From assembly GCF_003050905.1 (NCBI RefSeq), contig NZ_QAOT01000015.1: 64,000 nucleotides of DNA; one strand, given 5' to 3'. The DNA is from Cereibacter_A azotoformans (GTDB taxonomy: Bacteria; Pseudomonadota; Alphaproteobacteria; Rhodobacterales; Rhodobacteraceae). Both the position numbers and the translations under genes were made by a program. Positions 53,632 through 60,030 of this stretch are shown here, one piece after another. Numbering within the stretch: position 1 is the first letter of the stretch; each line of letters opens with the position of its first letter. The notes under the pieces were generated by a model. It had not been told where the DNA came from. It did no database searches and was given only the letters and a program-made list of their open reading frames with translations.

Positions 53632-53658
53632 GTGACTGTTACAATGTAACATTGTCAC
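53632..53658. promoter_or_regulatory. Palindrome in front of the head operon (candidate late operator)
   Basis: GTGAC, TGTTAC, AAT, GTAACA, TT, GTCAC: two nested inverted pairs (TGTTAC/GTAACA and GTGAC/GTCAC) within 27 bp, 13 bp upstream of the portal ATG. It is the only such structure between the replication genes and the head genes, so it probably binds a regulator of late expression. Confidence 0.5.
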
Positions 53659-53703
53659 GGTTGGGCGCTGGTGGAACCGGCTAACAGTCGGATCACGCTA
53701 GAT

Positions 53704-54057
53704 TTATTTGCACCGGCTTGCAGGCGGTTGCGGAGCATGCTCCCAAGCGCGGGTCAGCCCGTTCCAGAGAAGGCCGTTGGAACCATGTCGGTCCCAGTCC
53801 GATAGGTCCGCCCACTTCGATGGATGAACGAGGCGACCGCACCACGTCCGCCAGTGCCCGCCGACGGACACGCCATAGGGCGCAGCCTCTTCGTTAAGGT
53901 CTCTCCTGTCCCAATCAACCGATTTAACCGAATTAACCCGCGCAGGAGCAGAGACGGCCGGGACGGGCGCGGGCGCCTCGGCCATCGTCGAGGTTGTTTC
54001 GGTTCTCTCGGAAGACCGGGCGTCGAAGTCCCGTGCAATGGAGAACCACTTGCTCAT
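53704..54057 (-). CDS. Small island protein containing the 9-mer repeat in its coding sequence
   Basis: 117 residues. The middle of the protein (ARVNSVKSVDWDRRD) is encoded by the triple 9-mer repeat, read as three-codon units V-N-S, V-K-S, V-D-W. The C-terminal part GGHWRTWCGRLVHPSKWADLSDWDRHGSNGLLWNG is a Trp-rich domain seen in small phage proteins next to replication genes. Its start overlaps the replication-protein stop (ATGA). Function unknown; the repeat may matter more as DNA than as protein. Confidence 0.65.
   Translation of the reverse strand: MSKWFSIARDFDARSSERTETTSTMAEAPAPVPAVSAPARVNSVKSVDWDRRDLNEEAAPYGVSVGGHWRTWCGRLVHPSKWADLSDWDRHGSNGLLWNGLTRAWEHAPQPPASRCK
53902..53938 (-). repeat. 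Triple 9-mer repeat, copy 2 (next to the replication gene)
   Basis: On the minus strand GGTTAATTC, GGTTAAATC, GGTTGATTG (53938-53912), then GGGACAGGAGAG, which extends the match to the copy at 59949. It lies 116 bp downstream of the stop of the TOPRIM-DUF3987 gene. Short tandem iterons beside a rep gene are the usual form of a satellite replication origin; this is a suggestion, not proof. Confidence 0.7.
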
Positions 54058-56246
54058 GTCGCCGCCCGGATCGCAGGGTTGACGATGAAGCGCCGGGCCG
54101 GGCGCCCGCCACGCGGCCCGCCTGGAACCGGAACCTGCCGGATCAGGTCTCCGACGACGAGCGCATCAAGAGCCGGATCAAGATCCGCCTTCGTCGCCAG
54201 GCCGGCCCGGTCCAGACGCAGCACGTCCGACGAGTTGAAGTCCTCCCATCCTTGCTCGATGATGAGCGCGGCCAGCTTTCTGCCCGCGCGGTCTTCCTTG
54301 GCGACGGCGCCGTCGGCGTAGGCCCGGACAGCCATCGGCAGAACATAGGCTTCGATGAAGCCAGCGGCCCGGCCGAAGTGGTTCGGCGTGATCTCGAAGA
54401 CATCCGGCCCACCGGCTGCCCAGTCGAGGAACGCGAGGATGAGTGACAGTCTCACGGCCATGCCCGGCAGCTTGCCGATGAACGACAGGAGCAGGCCTTC
54501 ATTCTGCCCTTCCATATCACGGCACAACTTCCTGAACTCATTCAGGTAGTCCCGCGCTTCGTCATTGAAGTTGATGAACCACGGGCGCAGTTCGCCGTGC
54601 TCGTCGTTCACCATCGGCAGTTCGACGAGCCGCCGGAGCGCGTTTTCGATGAAGCCTTCATCCGCCAGGCGGTTCGGCCTCTTGATCGGCGCCGGCTCCG
54701 GCCAGACCGGGATGAAGCGGGCGAGAAGCCCGTCGTCGTCGGTCTTCATCAGCAGCGACTTCAGCTTGTCCGGCTGGATGCCGCCGACAACTCCGACCGT
54801 CAGGCGGCTGATCCAAACCGGATCGCGGCCCATACGCTCGACGCTGTAGCCCTTGCCGCCGTAGGCTTCGAGCCAGAACGGCCGGTCGGTGCCGCCCGAG
54901 TAGCGGCTCATGTTCCCCAGCCAGCCCGACAGTTCATCGCGGAACATCATCGTGCCGCGTGGCTGCCCAGCGAGGATCACGGACAGCTTCTCGACCGTCG
55001 TATCGGCGAGCGCGTAGCGGGGCATCATAGGTTCAGGCCCCGGATCGGCTTCGCGCGGCTTCGGCGGAATGTCGTCGCCCGCCTTGATCGCGGCCTTGAC
55101 GGCTTCCTTCCACGTCGATTCCGCCAGCTTCGCCACCTCGGCGCGGGCGCGCCACTCGCTTACCCGCGTCTGCGCTTCCTGCCGGGCGTTGCGCTCCACG
55201 ATCCGCAGAGGCGCGAGAATGGCGTCGAGACCGGGTGACTTGCCTGCCGACGGGTTGCCGATTGCCATGGTCCAGATCAGCGGCGGCTCGGTCCAGCCAT
55301 CCCACGGGCAGGCCCACCGGCTGTTCCCGATCATCGCGCCCGCCACGCTCAGCAGGCCGGCGACAACGTAGTCGGCGGGCGCGCCCTTGGCCTCGGCCGC
55401 GCTGCCGATCCACGAGACCCACGCGGGCGCGAAGACTTCGTTCAGCGGCAGAACCGGAGCTTCAAGCAACTGCGGTTGCAGGTAGCGAGGATCAGGTTCG
55501 CCCCAGCCGTGCTCGGCAGCCGTCTGATCCGAAGATGCCGGGAACTCATAGGCCCGGATTGCCCGCCGCACCTGGTCGGCGCTGATGCCCTCTTCGACCG
55601 CATCGGCGAGGTCATATCCCTCTGGTGCGTCCGATCTGAGCTCCTCGCCCGGCAGATGCAGTATTTCGGCCGCGCCAGCCTCTCGCGCCAGTCGGGCAAC
55701 CTCGTCGCCGAACTCGCGGCCAGGCTTGTCGGCATCGGTAGCAATGATGACGCGTCGGCCCTTCACGTACGCCCAGTCAGCCTTCGACGGCGCCTTCGCC
55801 CCGCCCGGCGGCGTCGTGCCGATCACTTCGGGCAGCAGCCCGGCGGCGGCATCGGCGACCTTCTCGCCCTCACCGATCAGCAACGCCGCTTCGGGACGCT
55901 GGGTGAACTCGTGCAGGCGGTAGAGCGGGCGAGGCTCCGGGAAGGCTTTCGCCATCCATGCGGGGCGTTTGCCAGGCGCCTCGCAAAAGGTGATCGGCAG
56001 GTACGTCTTGTCCGGCTCGCCGTCCTTACCCTTGAAGTCGAAGCGGGCAACGTAGCCGACGAGACCGCCGTCGGCCGTGGTGTAGCGCCAGACACTCGAC
56101 GGCTTGTCGAGCTTCGTGTGCCGGAAGTCCATCGGCGGCGCATCCGCCGGCACCGGCACAACCGGACGCCTGCCATCGGCCTTGGGCGCAGTGCCCGCCT
56201 TCGCCAGTTCCTCCGGCGTGAACCGCGGATCGAACATCTTCGTCAA
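54054..56246 (-). CDS. Replication protein: TOPRIM primase plus DUF3987 helicase-like
   Basis: 730 residues from TTG (56246); an ATG at 56237 is the alternative. Residues 1-110 resemble the zinc-binding/primase front of phage Rep proteins. TOPRIM follows at about 115-200 (LLIGEGEKVADAAAG, VIIATDADKPGREF). The DUF3987 ATPase spans about 280-650: Walker A GNPSAGKSPGLDAIL, Walker B-like MMFRDELSGWLGNM. Such proteins prime and unwind their own origin. With the short 99-residue primase-like gene upstream it forms the replication module of the island. Confidence 0.88.
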   Translation of the reverse strand: MTKMFDPRFTPEELAKAGTAPKADGRRPVVPVPADAPPMDFRHTKLDKPSSVWRYTTADGGLVGYVARFDFKGKDGEPDKTYLPITFCEAPGKRPAWMAKAFPEPRPLYRLHEFTQRPEAALLIGEGEKVADAAAGLLPEVIGTTPPGGAKAPSKADWAYVKGRRVIIATDADKPGREFGDEVARLAREAGAAEILHLPGEELRSDAPEGYDLADAVEEGISADQVRRAIRAYEFPASSDQTAAEHGWGEPDPRYLQPQLLEAPVLPLNEVFAPAWVSWIGSAAEAKGAPADYVVAGLLSVAGAMIGNSRWACPWDGWTEPPLIWTMAIGNPSAGKSPGLDAILAPLRIVERNARQEAQTRVSEWRARAEVAKLAESTWKEAVKAAIKAGDDIPPKPREADPGPEPMMPRYALADTTVEKLSVILAGQPRGTMMFRDELSGWLGNMSRYSGGTDRPFWLEAYGGKGYSVERMGRDPVWISRLTVGVVGGIQPDKLKSLLMKTDDDGLLARFIPVWPEPAPIKRPNRLADEGFIENALRRLVELPMVNDEHGELRPWFINFNDEARDYLNEFRKLCRDMEGQNEGLLLSFIGKLPGMAVRLSLILAFLDWAAGGPDVFEITPNHFGRAAGFIEAYVLPMAVRAYADGAVAKEDRAGRKLAALIIEQGWEDFNSSDVLRLDRAGLATKADLDPALDALVVGDLIRQVPVPGGPRGGRPARRFIVNPAIRAAT

Positions 56247-56542
56247 GTCTTCACTCCCAGCATCTTGGCCAGTTCGCGCGCGGCGTCGGCCTGCGTCATT
56301 CCTGCGAGGTAGGCGGCCAGCGAGACCGGATCGCCGCCCTTGTCATTTGTGGCAAAGTCGGCCCATCGGCCGGTCGTCAGGTTGATGGCGAAGCTGCCCG
56401 GCCGGTTGTCGGCGCGGCGCGGGTTGCGCGCGATCCACTCGCGGCCCGCCCGGCGCCCGTCCGGCAGCCATCGCGCCAGCAGCGCCGGCAGCACGGCGAG
56501 CGCGGCCCGGTTGACTTCGGCGAAGTCGATGCGGCCCTTCAT
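56243..56542 (-). CDS. Primase-associated small protein
   Basis: 99 residues. RIDFAEVNRAALAVLPALLARWLPDG, then REWIARNPRRADNRPGSFAINLTTGRWADFATNDKGGDPVSLAAYL matches the front half of phage primases (NP.R...GSF.inl..G.W.DFa.g..GGD...L), but without zinc Cys. It appears to be the N-terminal substrate domain encoded as a separate gene and coupled by overlap to the TOPRIM-DUF3987 gene downstream. Confidence 0.75.
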   Translation of the reverse strand: MKGRIDFAEVNRAALAVLPALLARWLPDGRRAGREWIARNPRRADNRPGSFAINLTTGRWADFATNDKGGDPVSLAAYLAGMTQADAARELAKMLGVKT

Positions 56543-56736
56543 GCGGCGCTCCCCCTCCTGCACAGCGGGATGATCGCCGCGCTGATAAGCTCGCCTCCGG
56601 TGCGGTCCGCATAGGACCGGGCGAAGCGTAGCGCCTCGGCCTGCGTCTCCCGGCTAGCGACGAACTCGCCGTCGGCCGTGATCCAGTAGACGCGGCTCCG
56701 GGGGGCGATGAGTTCTTCGACGCGGATGGCAGCCAT
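56539..56736 (-). CDS. Small island protein, unknown
   Basis: 65 residues. The sequence AIRVEELIAPRSRVYWITADGEFVASRETQAEALRFARSYAD predicts one beta hairpin and a helix. No motif recognised. Both ends overlap or abut neighbours (stop inside the next ATGA; start one base after the upstream stop), which supports it being translated. Confidence 0.6.
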   Translation of the reverse strand: MAAIRVEELIAPRSRVYWITADGEFVASRETQAEALRFARSYADRTGGELISAAIIPLCRRGSAA

Positions 56737-56737
56737 G

Positions 56738-57118
56738 TCAGAGCCCCCCGTGCTGGTCGTAGAGATTGCGCAGCCACGCCGCCTGCTTCTCGGACAGGTG
56801 GCGCCCGGCCCCGAGAATGCCGGTTGCCTTCACGATGAAGTCGCGCTGGTTGTCGGTCAGCCGGTCGAGCGCGTGGAACCGCAGCCACGACGCCATGTCG
56901 AAGAGCGACGGCTCGGCGGGGTCCGGTCGGGTCCATTGCATCGGCTCCGGCTCGGTCGCGGACGTGAGGCGGGACACGAGGTCGTGGAAGTCGAGACCGG
57001 CGGCACGAAGCTGCCGATCGATGGCGCGGACGGTGGCGACGATCTCGCCATCTGCATCGGACGCCAGGCGCGGGATCAGCAGCGCGATCTTCGAGGGGAT
57101 CGGGGTCATGACGCTCAT
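56738..57118 (-). CDS. Small island protein, unknown (phage-associated)
   Basis: 126 residues from MSVMTPIPSKIALLIPRLASDADGEIVATVRAIDRQLRAAGLDFHDLVSRL. This N-terminal block recurs in small proteins of alphaproteobacterial prophages. The C-terminal half (FHALDRLTDNQRDFIVKATGILGAGRHLSEKQAAWLRNLYDQHGGL) is helical and could be a second domain. No catalytic motif is evident. Its ATG overlaps the stop of a 31-codon gene upstream. Confidence 0.65.
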   Translation of the reverse strand: MSVMTPIPSKIALLIPRLASDADGEIVATVRAIDRQLRAAGLDFHDLVSRLTSATEPEPMQWTRPDPAEPSLFDMASWLRFHALDRLTDNQRDFIVKATGILGAGRHLSEKQAAWLRNLYDQHGGL

Positions 57119-57210
57119 GGCCACATCCCTCGCGTGGTCCGGTCGGACAGGCGGGCGGCGTGGATCGCGAAGCCCGTCTGGATCAGGAACAGGTCGATCC
57201 ACCGCAGCAT
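57115..57210 (-). CDS. 31-residue microprotein
   Basis: Starts MLRWIDLFLIQTGFAIHAAR and ends RGMWP. A GGAGG box stands 7 bases before the ATG. The stop overlaps the next gene's start (ATGA), and the ATG begins one base after the previous gene's stop. The first 20 residues are hydrophobic and amphipathic. The exact fit between neighbours suggests a real, translated short gene rather than chance. Confidence 0.5.
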   Translation of the reverse strand: MLRWIDLFLIQTGFAIHAARLSDRTTRGMWP

Positions 57211-57211
57211 G

Positions 57212-57451
57212 TCAGGCCTCCGCTTTCGCGCCGAAGGCGGGCGCCAGAGCACTCGCGAGACTCCCGGCGAAGTCGCGCTCGTAGACATAGACGGGATCGC
57301 CCGGCTTGCGGCCGTCGAGCGCCCAGGAGGCGGCCAGCGCGGCCCCGATGTCGGCGAATGTGCCGTGCTTCAGTATCCCGCCACGGACGCGGAGGATCAC
57401 GTCAAAGCCGCTCTCAGGGTTCGGATAGATACGGATGTGGCCGATCTTCAT
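57212..57451 (-). CDS. Small island protein, unknown
   Basis: 79 residues: MKIGHIRIYPNPESGFDVIL, RVRGGILKHGTFADIGAALAAS, then VYVYERDFAGSLASALAPAFG. Predicted as a beta sheet plus one helix. No recognised domain. Starts 2 bp after the AlpA-like stop, in the same operon. Confidence 0.6.
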   Translation of the reverse strand: MKIGHIRIYPNPESGFDVILRVRGGILKHGTFADIGAALAASWALDGRKPGDPVYVYERDFAGSLASALAPAFGAKAEA

Positions 57452-57453
57452 TA

Positions 57454-57729
57454 TCAGCCCTCCGACGTCGAGCGGCGCAGGTTGCCCAGTCGCTCGGCCG
57501 CCCACTTGTCCAGTTCCACGACGGGATAGAGGGGGGTCGCGCCGGACTTCTGGAACGCCGGGCCGCCGCCGTGGCAGGCGAGGCGCGCGAGTGAGGCGGG
57601 CGCCAGGATGATGCCGTGAGCGAGTTCAAGATACTGGCTCGCCTCGAAGCGGCGCAGGCGCGGCTTGCGCAGGGCAGCCGGCAGGGTGTGCGGGATCGGT
57701 CCCGCGAACGGGTTGATTTGGGTGTTCAT
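57454..57729 (-). CDS. AlpA/excisionase-type DNA-binding protein
   Basis: 91 residues from MNTQINPF. The core LRRFEASQYLELAHGIILAPASLARLACHGGGPAFQKSGATPLYPVVELDKWAAERL has the MerR-like excisionase layout: helix-turn-helix, then a beta wing ending with Y...eLd.W. AlpA proteins are key regulators of P4-type integrases and of many PICIs. It heads the operon of small genes leading to the replication protein. A second helix between the HTH and wing is longer than usual. Confidence 0.75.
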   Translation of the reverse strand: MNTQINPFAGPIPHTLPAALRKPRLRRFEASQYLELAHGIILAPASLARLACHGGGPAFQKSGATPLYPVVELDKWAAERLGNLRRSTSEG

Positions 57730-57800
57730 GCTTTGCTCCGGTTCTGTGCGGCCGCGCCGCAATCGTCTGAGCGGGCAGAAGCCTCCGCCCGCCCCCTTTT

Positions 57801-58775
57801 TTAGGGCGGCGGGATCAGCCCATAGGCAACCCGCTTCATTTCTCGAACAGCCAGTGAGGCGTTGATGTCCAGTTTCGAGCGGTAGTCTCGCCACTCTTTC
57901 CGAGCTGCGGCCTCTTCTTCGTCATCTCCGCAGAAATAGGTAACGGTCTTTCCGTCCCGGTGAATCTTGGCTAGCGGATCGATGTGGATTCGAGGCGCAA
58001 CACCTTTTTCAAACCTTTGCGGCAAGCCCAACTCCGCCGCTTGGAAGATGTCGAGCGCATATTCGCGCGGCTCCGGAATGTCGATGTAGCGGCCAAAAAC
58101 CCATCGGCCGTTCACGACGTGAAAGTGGTAATCCAGAATTTCGTGGTTGTCCGGCTGGTCGTTTCCGAAGTCGTATCGACCAATGGGATCAATCTCAGGC
58201 CGGTAGACGGGCGCACCGAGGCTGCGCCAGCCGTGTGGAATCCCGCCAATGATATCTTCTTTCCACTGCGATAGCCAAGCTATGTCCCCGGTGGAAACTA
58301 TATCCTTGCCGATCCTCGCAATCGGCCGGCAGTACCTGTGCATGATGTGCCAAGGTACGTTGTCCTGCGGGAGCCAACCTCCGTTTGGGTCGTCATGCAT
58401 CAGCATGGACATGAAGCCGTAAGGTGCGGGATTGCATTCAAGCGCGGTCGGGCTGAAGTCCACAACCTCAGTGGGATGAGACGCGATTACAGGAACTGCC
58501 TCAAGAATAGAGCTTGCCAATTCAATGGTCATGCCGGCCTTCCGTAGCGCGGCTACGATTGCCACCGCGTTACGAGCTTGCCTCGTGAGGCGTCGTGTAG
58601 TCTTGCTCCCGCGCCCTCCACCCATGATCCCGCGACGCATGTAATCTCCGGACAGGAGGTACCGCACGTCGCGTTCTGTCTGGCCGGTCCACTCGGCTAG
58701 CTCAGCGTTAGAGATGCGGCCGGTCCACCAAGCCAGCACCTTCTCGCGGTCAAATTCCAGTTTCGCGGTATCCAT
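57801..58775 (-). CDS. MerR-like N-terminus with large unknown C-terminal domain
   Basis: 324 residues from MDTAKLEFDREK. Residues about 15-90 look like a DNA-binding unit: ISNAELAEWTGQTERDVRYLLSGDYMRR, then GGGRGSKTTRRLTRQARNAVAIVAALRKAGMTIELASSIL, recalling the MerR HTH and wing. The remaining 230 residues are rich in aromatic and acidic residues and match nothing I know. Codon and base composition is less GC-rich than neighbouring island genes. It has its own promoter (58800-58828). A GC hairpin with a T-rich loop overlaps its stop. Accessory cargo or a regulator. Confidence 0.7.
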   Translation of the reverse strand: MDTAKLEFDREKVLAWWTGRISNAELAEWTGQTERDVRYLLSGDYMRRGIMGGGRGSKTTRRLTRQARNAVAIVAALRKAGMTIELASSILEAVPVIASHPTEVVDFSPTALECNPAPYGFMSMLMHDDPNGGWLPQDNVPWHIMHRYCRPIARIGKDIVSTGDIAWLSQWKEDIIGGIPHGWRSLGAPVYRPEIDPIGRYDFGNDQPDNHEILDYHFHVVNGRWVFGRYIDIPEPREYALDIFQAAELGLPQRFEKGVAPRIHIDPLAKIHRDGKTVTYFCGDDEEEAAARKEWRDYRSKLDINASLAVREMKRVAYGLIPPP

Positions 58776-58799
58776 GTCACTCCGCCCCATCTTAATGCC

Positions 58800-58828
58800 A
58801 ACCTAATGGCGTTTGATGGGGCAGTCAA
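58800..58828 (-). promoter_or_regulatory. Promoter for the MerR-like gene
   Basis: On the minus strand TTGACT (58828-58823), 17 bp, then TAGGTT (58805-58800). It lies 25 bp before the MDTAK start codon, in the 115-bp gap after the upstream early genes, so this gene need not depend on the early promoter. Confidence 0.5.
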
Positions 58829-58890
58829 GCAAAAAGACAATCGCTGTCTTTAAGGGCGAGCCGCCACCACAGCGGCCCGCCGTCGGCAGA

Positions 58891-59280
58891 TCAGGCGGCC
58901 CGTCCGGCGCGGTAGGCGAGCACGGCGTCACGCCATCCCTGCATCGCGATTTCCAACGACGCGACGCGGCCTTCTTGGTGGTCGCGGAATGCGTCACGCA
59001 GAAAGCCGAACTCGATGGAATCGAAATTGGCCAGAAGATCCTTCATCTTGCGGTCTTCGAGCCACTTCTCACGGTAGGCAGCGGCTTCTTCCATCGTGCC
59101 GCCCTCGGCCAGCCAGTTGATCGACGCGCCGCTTTCGTCCGCCCACTTGATGAAGTCGGGCGTCAAAACGATATCGCCAAGGCGCTTGCGGACCTTGGGC
59201 GGGGTCAGGTCGAACCATTCGCAGAACAGCGCGAGCCGGTCCACTGCGGTCATGGTCTCGGTCGTCGTCGCGCTGGTCAT
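58891..59280 (-). CDS. Small early island protein, unknown
   Basis: 129 residues. The stretch DFIKWADESGASINWLAEGG resembles FARANGMSLDWLYFGDAMP of the preceding gene, so the two share a small helical domain ending in a G-(S/A)-(I/L)-(N/D)-W-L turn. The C-terminal half is charged and helical (EEAAAYREKWLEDRKMKDLL). Start overlaps the upstream stop (ATGA). Possibly an anti-repressor or replication regulator; no direct evidence. Confidence 0.65.
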   Translation of the reverse strand: MTSATTTETMTAVDRLALFCEWFDLTPPKVRKRLGDIVLTPDFIKWADESGASINWLAEGGTMEEAAAYREKWLEDRKMKDLLANFDSIEFGFLRDAFRDHQEGRVASLEIAMQGWRDAVLAYRAGRAA

Positions 59281-59528
59281 ACCCGGCCCTCCCGTGCAGC
59301 GTTGTGCGCCCGCATCACGAGCGGCATCGCGTCGCCAAAGTACAGCCAGTCGAGCGACATGCCGTTCGCGCGGGCGAAGTCGAGGATGTCGTCGGTCGGC
59401 GCCCCGTCAGCGTCGAGGATCGCCTCGGGCGGCGTGGTGCCGGTCAGCTTGGCGAACTTCGCCAGGCGCTCGGCGGTCCCTGTGGGCAAACGGATATCGT
59501 TCCCGAAGTTCGGGTTACAGGTCGTCAT
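59277..59528 (-). CDS. First early gene of the island, unknown
   Basis: 83 residues from MTTCNPNFGNDIRLP, preceded by AGGAGC. A longer reading from 59558 would begin at or before the transcription start predicted from the operator-overlapped promoter, so I reject it. The C-terminal ARANGMSLDWLYFGDAMPLVMRAHNAAREG resembles Cro/CI-linked small proteins but lacks a clear HTH. It occupies the position of a cro-like gene, divergent from the repressor. Confidence 0.65.
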   Translation of the reverse strand: MTTCNPNFGNDIRLPTGTAERLAKFAKLTGTTPPEAILDADGAPTDDILDFARANGMSLDWLYFGDAMPLVMRAHNAAREGRV

Positions 59529-59556
59529 TGGTTGCTCCTGCGCTGGGTTGTGATAC

Positions 59557-59585
59557 AATTAGTTCATAGCACCACTGAACTAATT
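59557..59585. promoter_or_regulatory. Operator of the repressor/early-gene switch
   Basis: AATTAGTTCA and TGAACTAATT form a perfect 10-bp inverted repeat with a 9-bp spacer. It overlaps both divergent promoters: minus strand TTGACC (59593-59588), 18 bp, TATGAA (59569-59564); plus strand TACAAT at 59554-59559. Binding by the adjacent repressor would block the early operon and its own gene. Confidence 0.75.
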
Positions 59586-59591
59586 AGGTCA

Positions 59592-59849
59592 ATGCCGATG
59601 ACAACGCCAGATCAGCTTCGCGCGGCCCGTGCCCTCCTGGGGATGTCGCAGCCCACCGTCGCCGAAGCGGCCGGCGTCTCGACCATGACACTGAAGCGCG
59701 CCGAAGGGTCAGCCACGCCGGCTGCATCGGCCGAAGCTGTTGCTGCAATCCGGGCAGCCCTCGAAGCGGCTGGGGTCGAGTTCATCGGCGAGACCGGCGT
59801 GCAGGTGGCTCCCAGGGAAGAACCGGATGAAGAATGTGAACCCGCCTGA
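59592..59849 (+). CDS. XRE-family repressor (HTH-3)
   Basis: 85 residues; start ATG 59592 or 59598. The HTH is DQLRAARALLGMSQPTVAEAAGVSTMTLKRAEG, with GMSQ, the recognition helix VSTMTLKRAE, and the typical following segment AAIRAALEAAGVEFIGETGVQ. It lacks a peptidase or large dimerisation domain, so it would not be cleaved by RecA; induction must come another way, as for PICI master repressors bound by helper proteins. It is the only plus-strand gene in the island and lies right beside the perfect operator. Confidence 0.85.
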   Translation: MPMTTPDQLRAARALLGMSQPTVAEAAGVSTMTLKRAEGSATPAASAEAVAAIRAALEAAGVEFIGETGVQVAPREEPDEECEPA

Positions 59850-59948
59850 TCGCGTGCGGGTCAGCCCGTGACTGACAACTCGTCATTCACCGCCGCGTCG
59901 TTCGCCCCACGTGCGCGCCATCGGCGACACGCTCAAGGCCGCGCGAGG

Positions 59949-59975
59949 GGTTAATTCGGTTAATTGGGTTGATTG
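59949..59975 (+). repeat. Triple 9-mer repeat, copy 1 (between repressor and integrase)
   Basis: GGTTAATTC, GGTTAATTG, GGTTGATTG on the plus strand, followed by GGGACAGGAGGGG. Opposite in orientation to the copies at 53912 and 49297. The surrounding 181 bp (59850-60030) between the convergent repressor and integrase genes hold no gene that I can support. Confidence 0.75.
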
Positions 59976-60030
59976 GGACAGGAGGGGTCTTCTTCTCGGC
60001 GCCTCTGCCCCCTGTTCCCCTGATCCCCCG

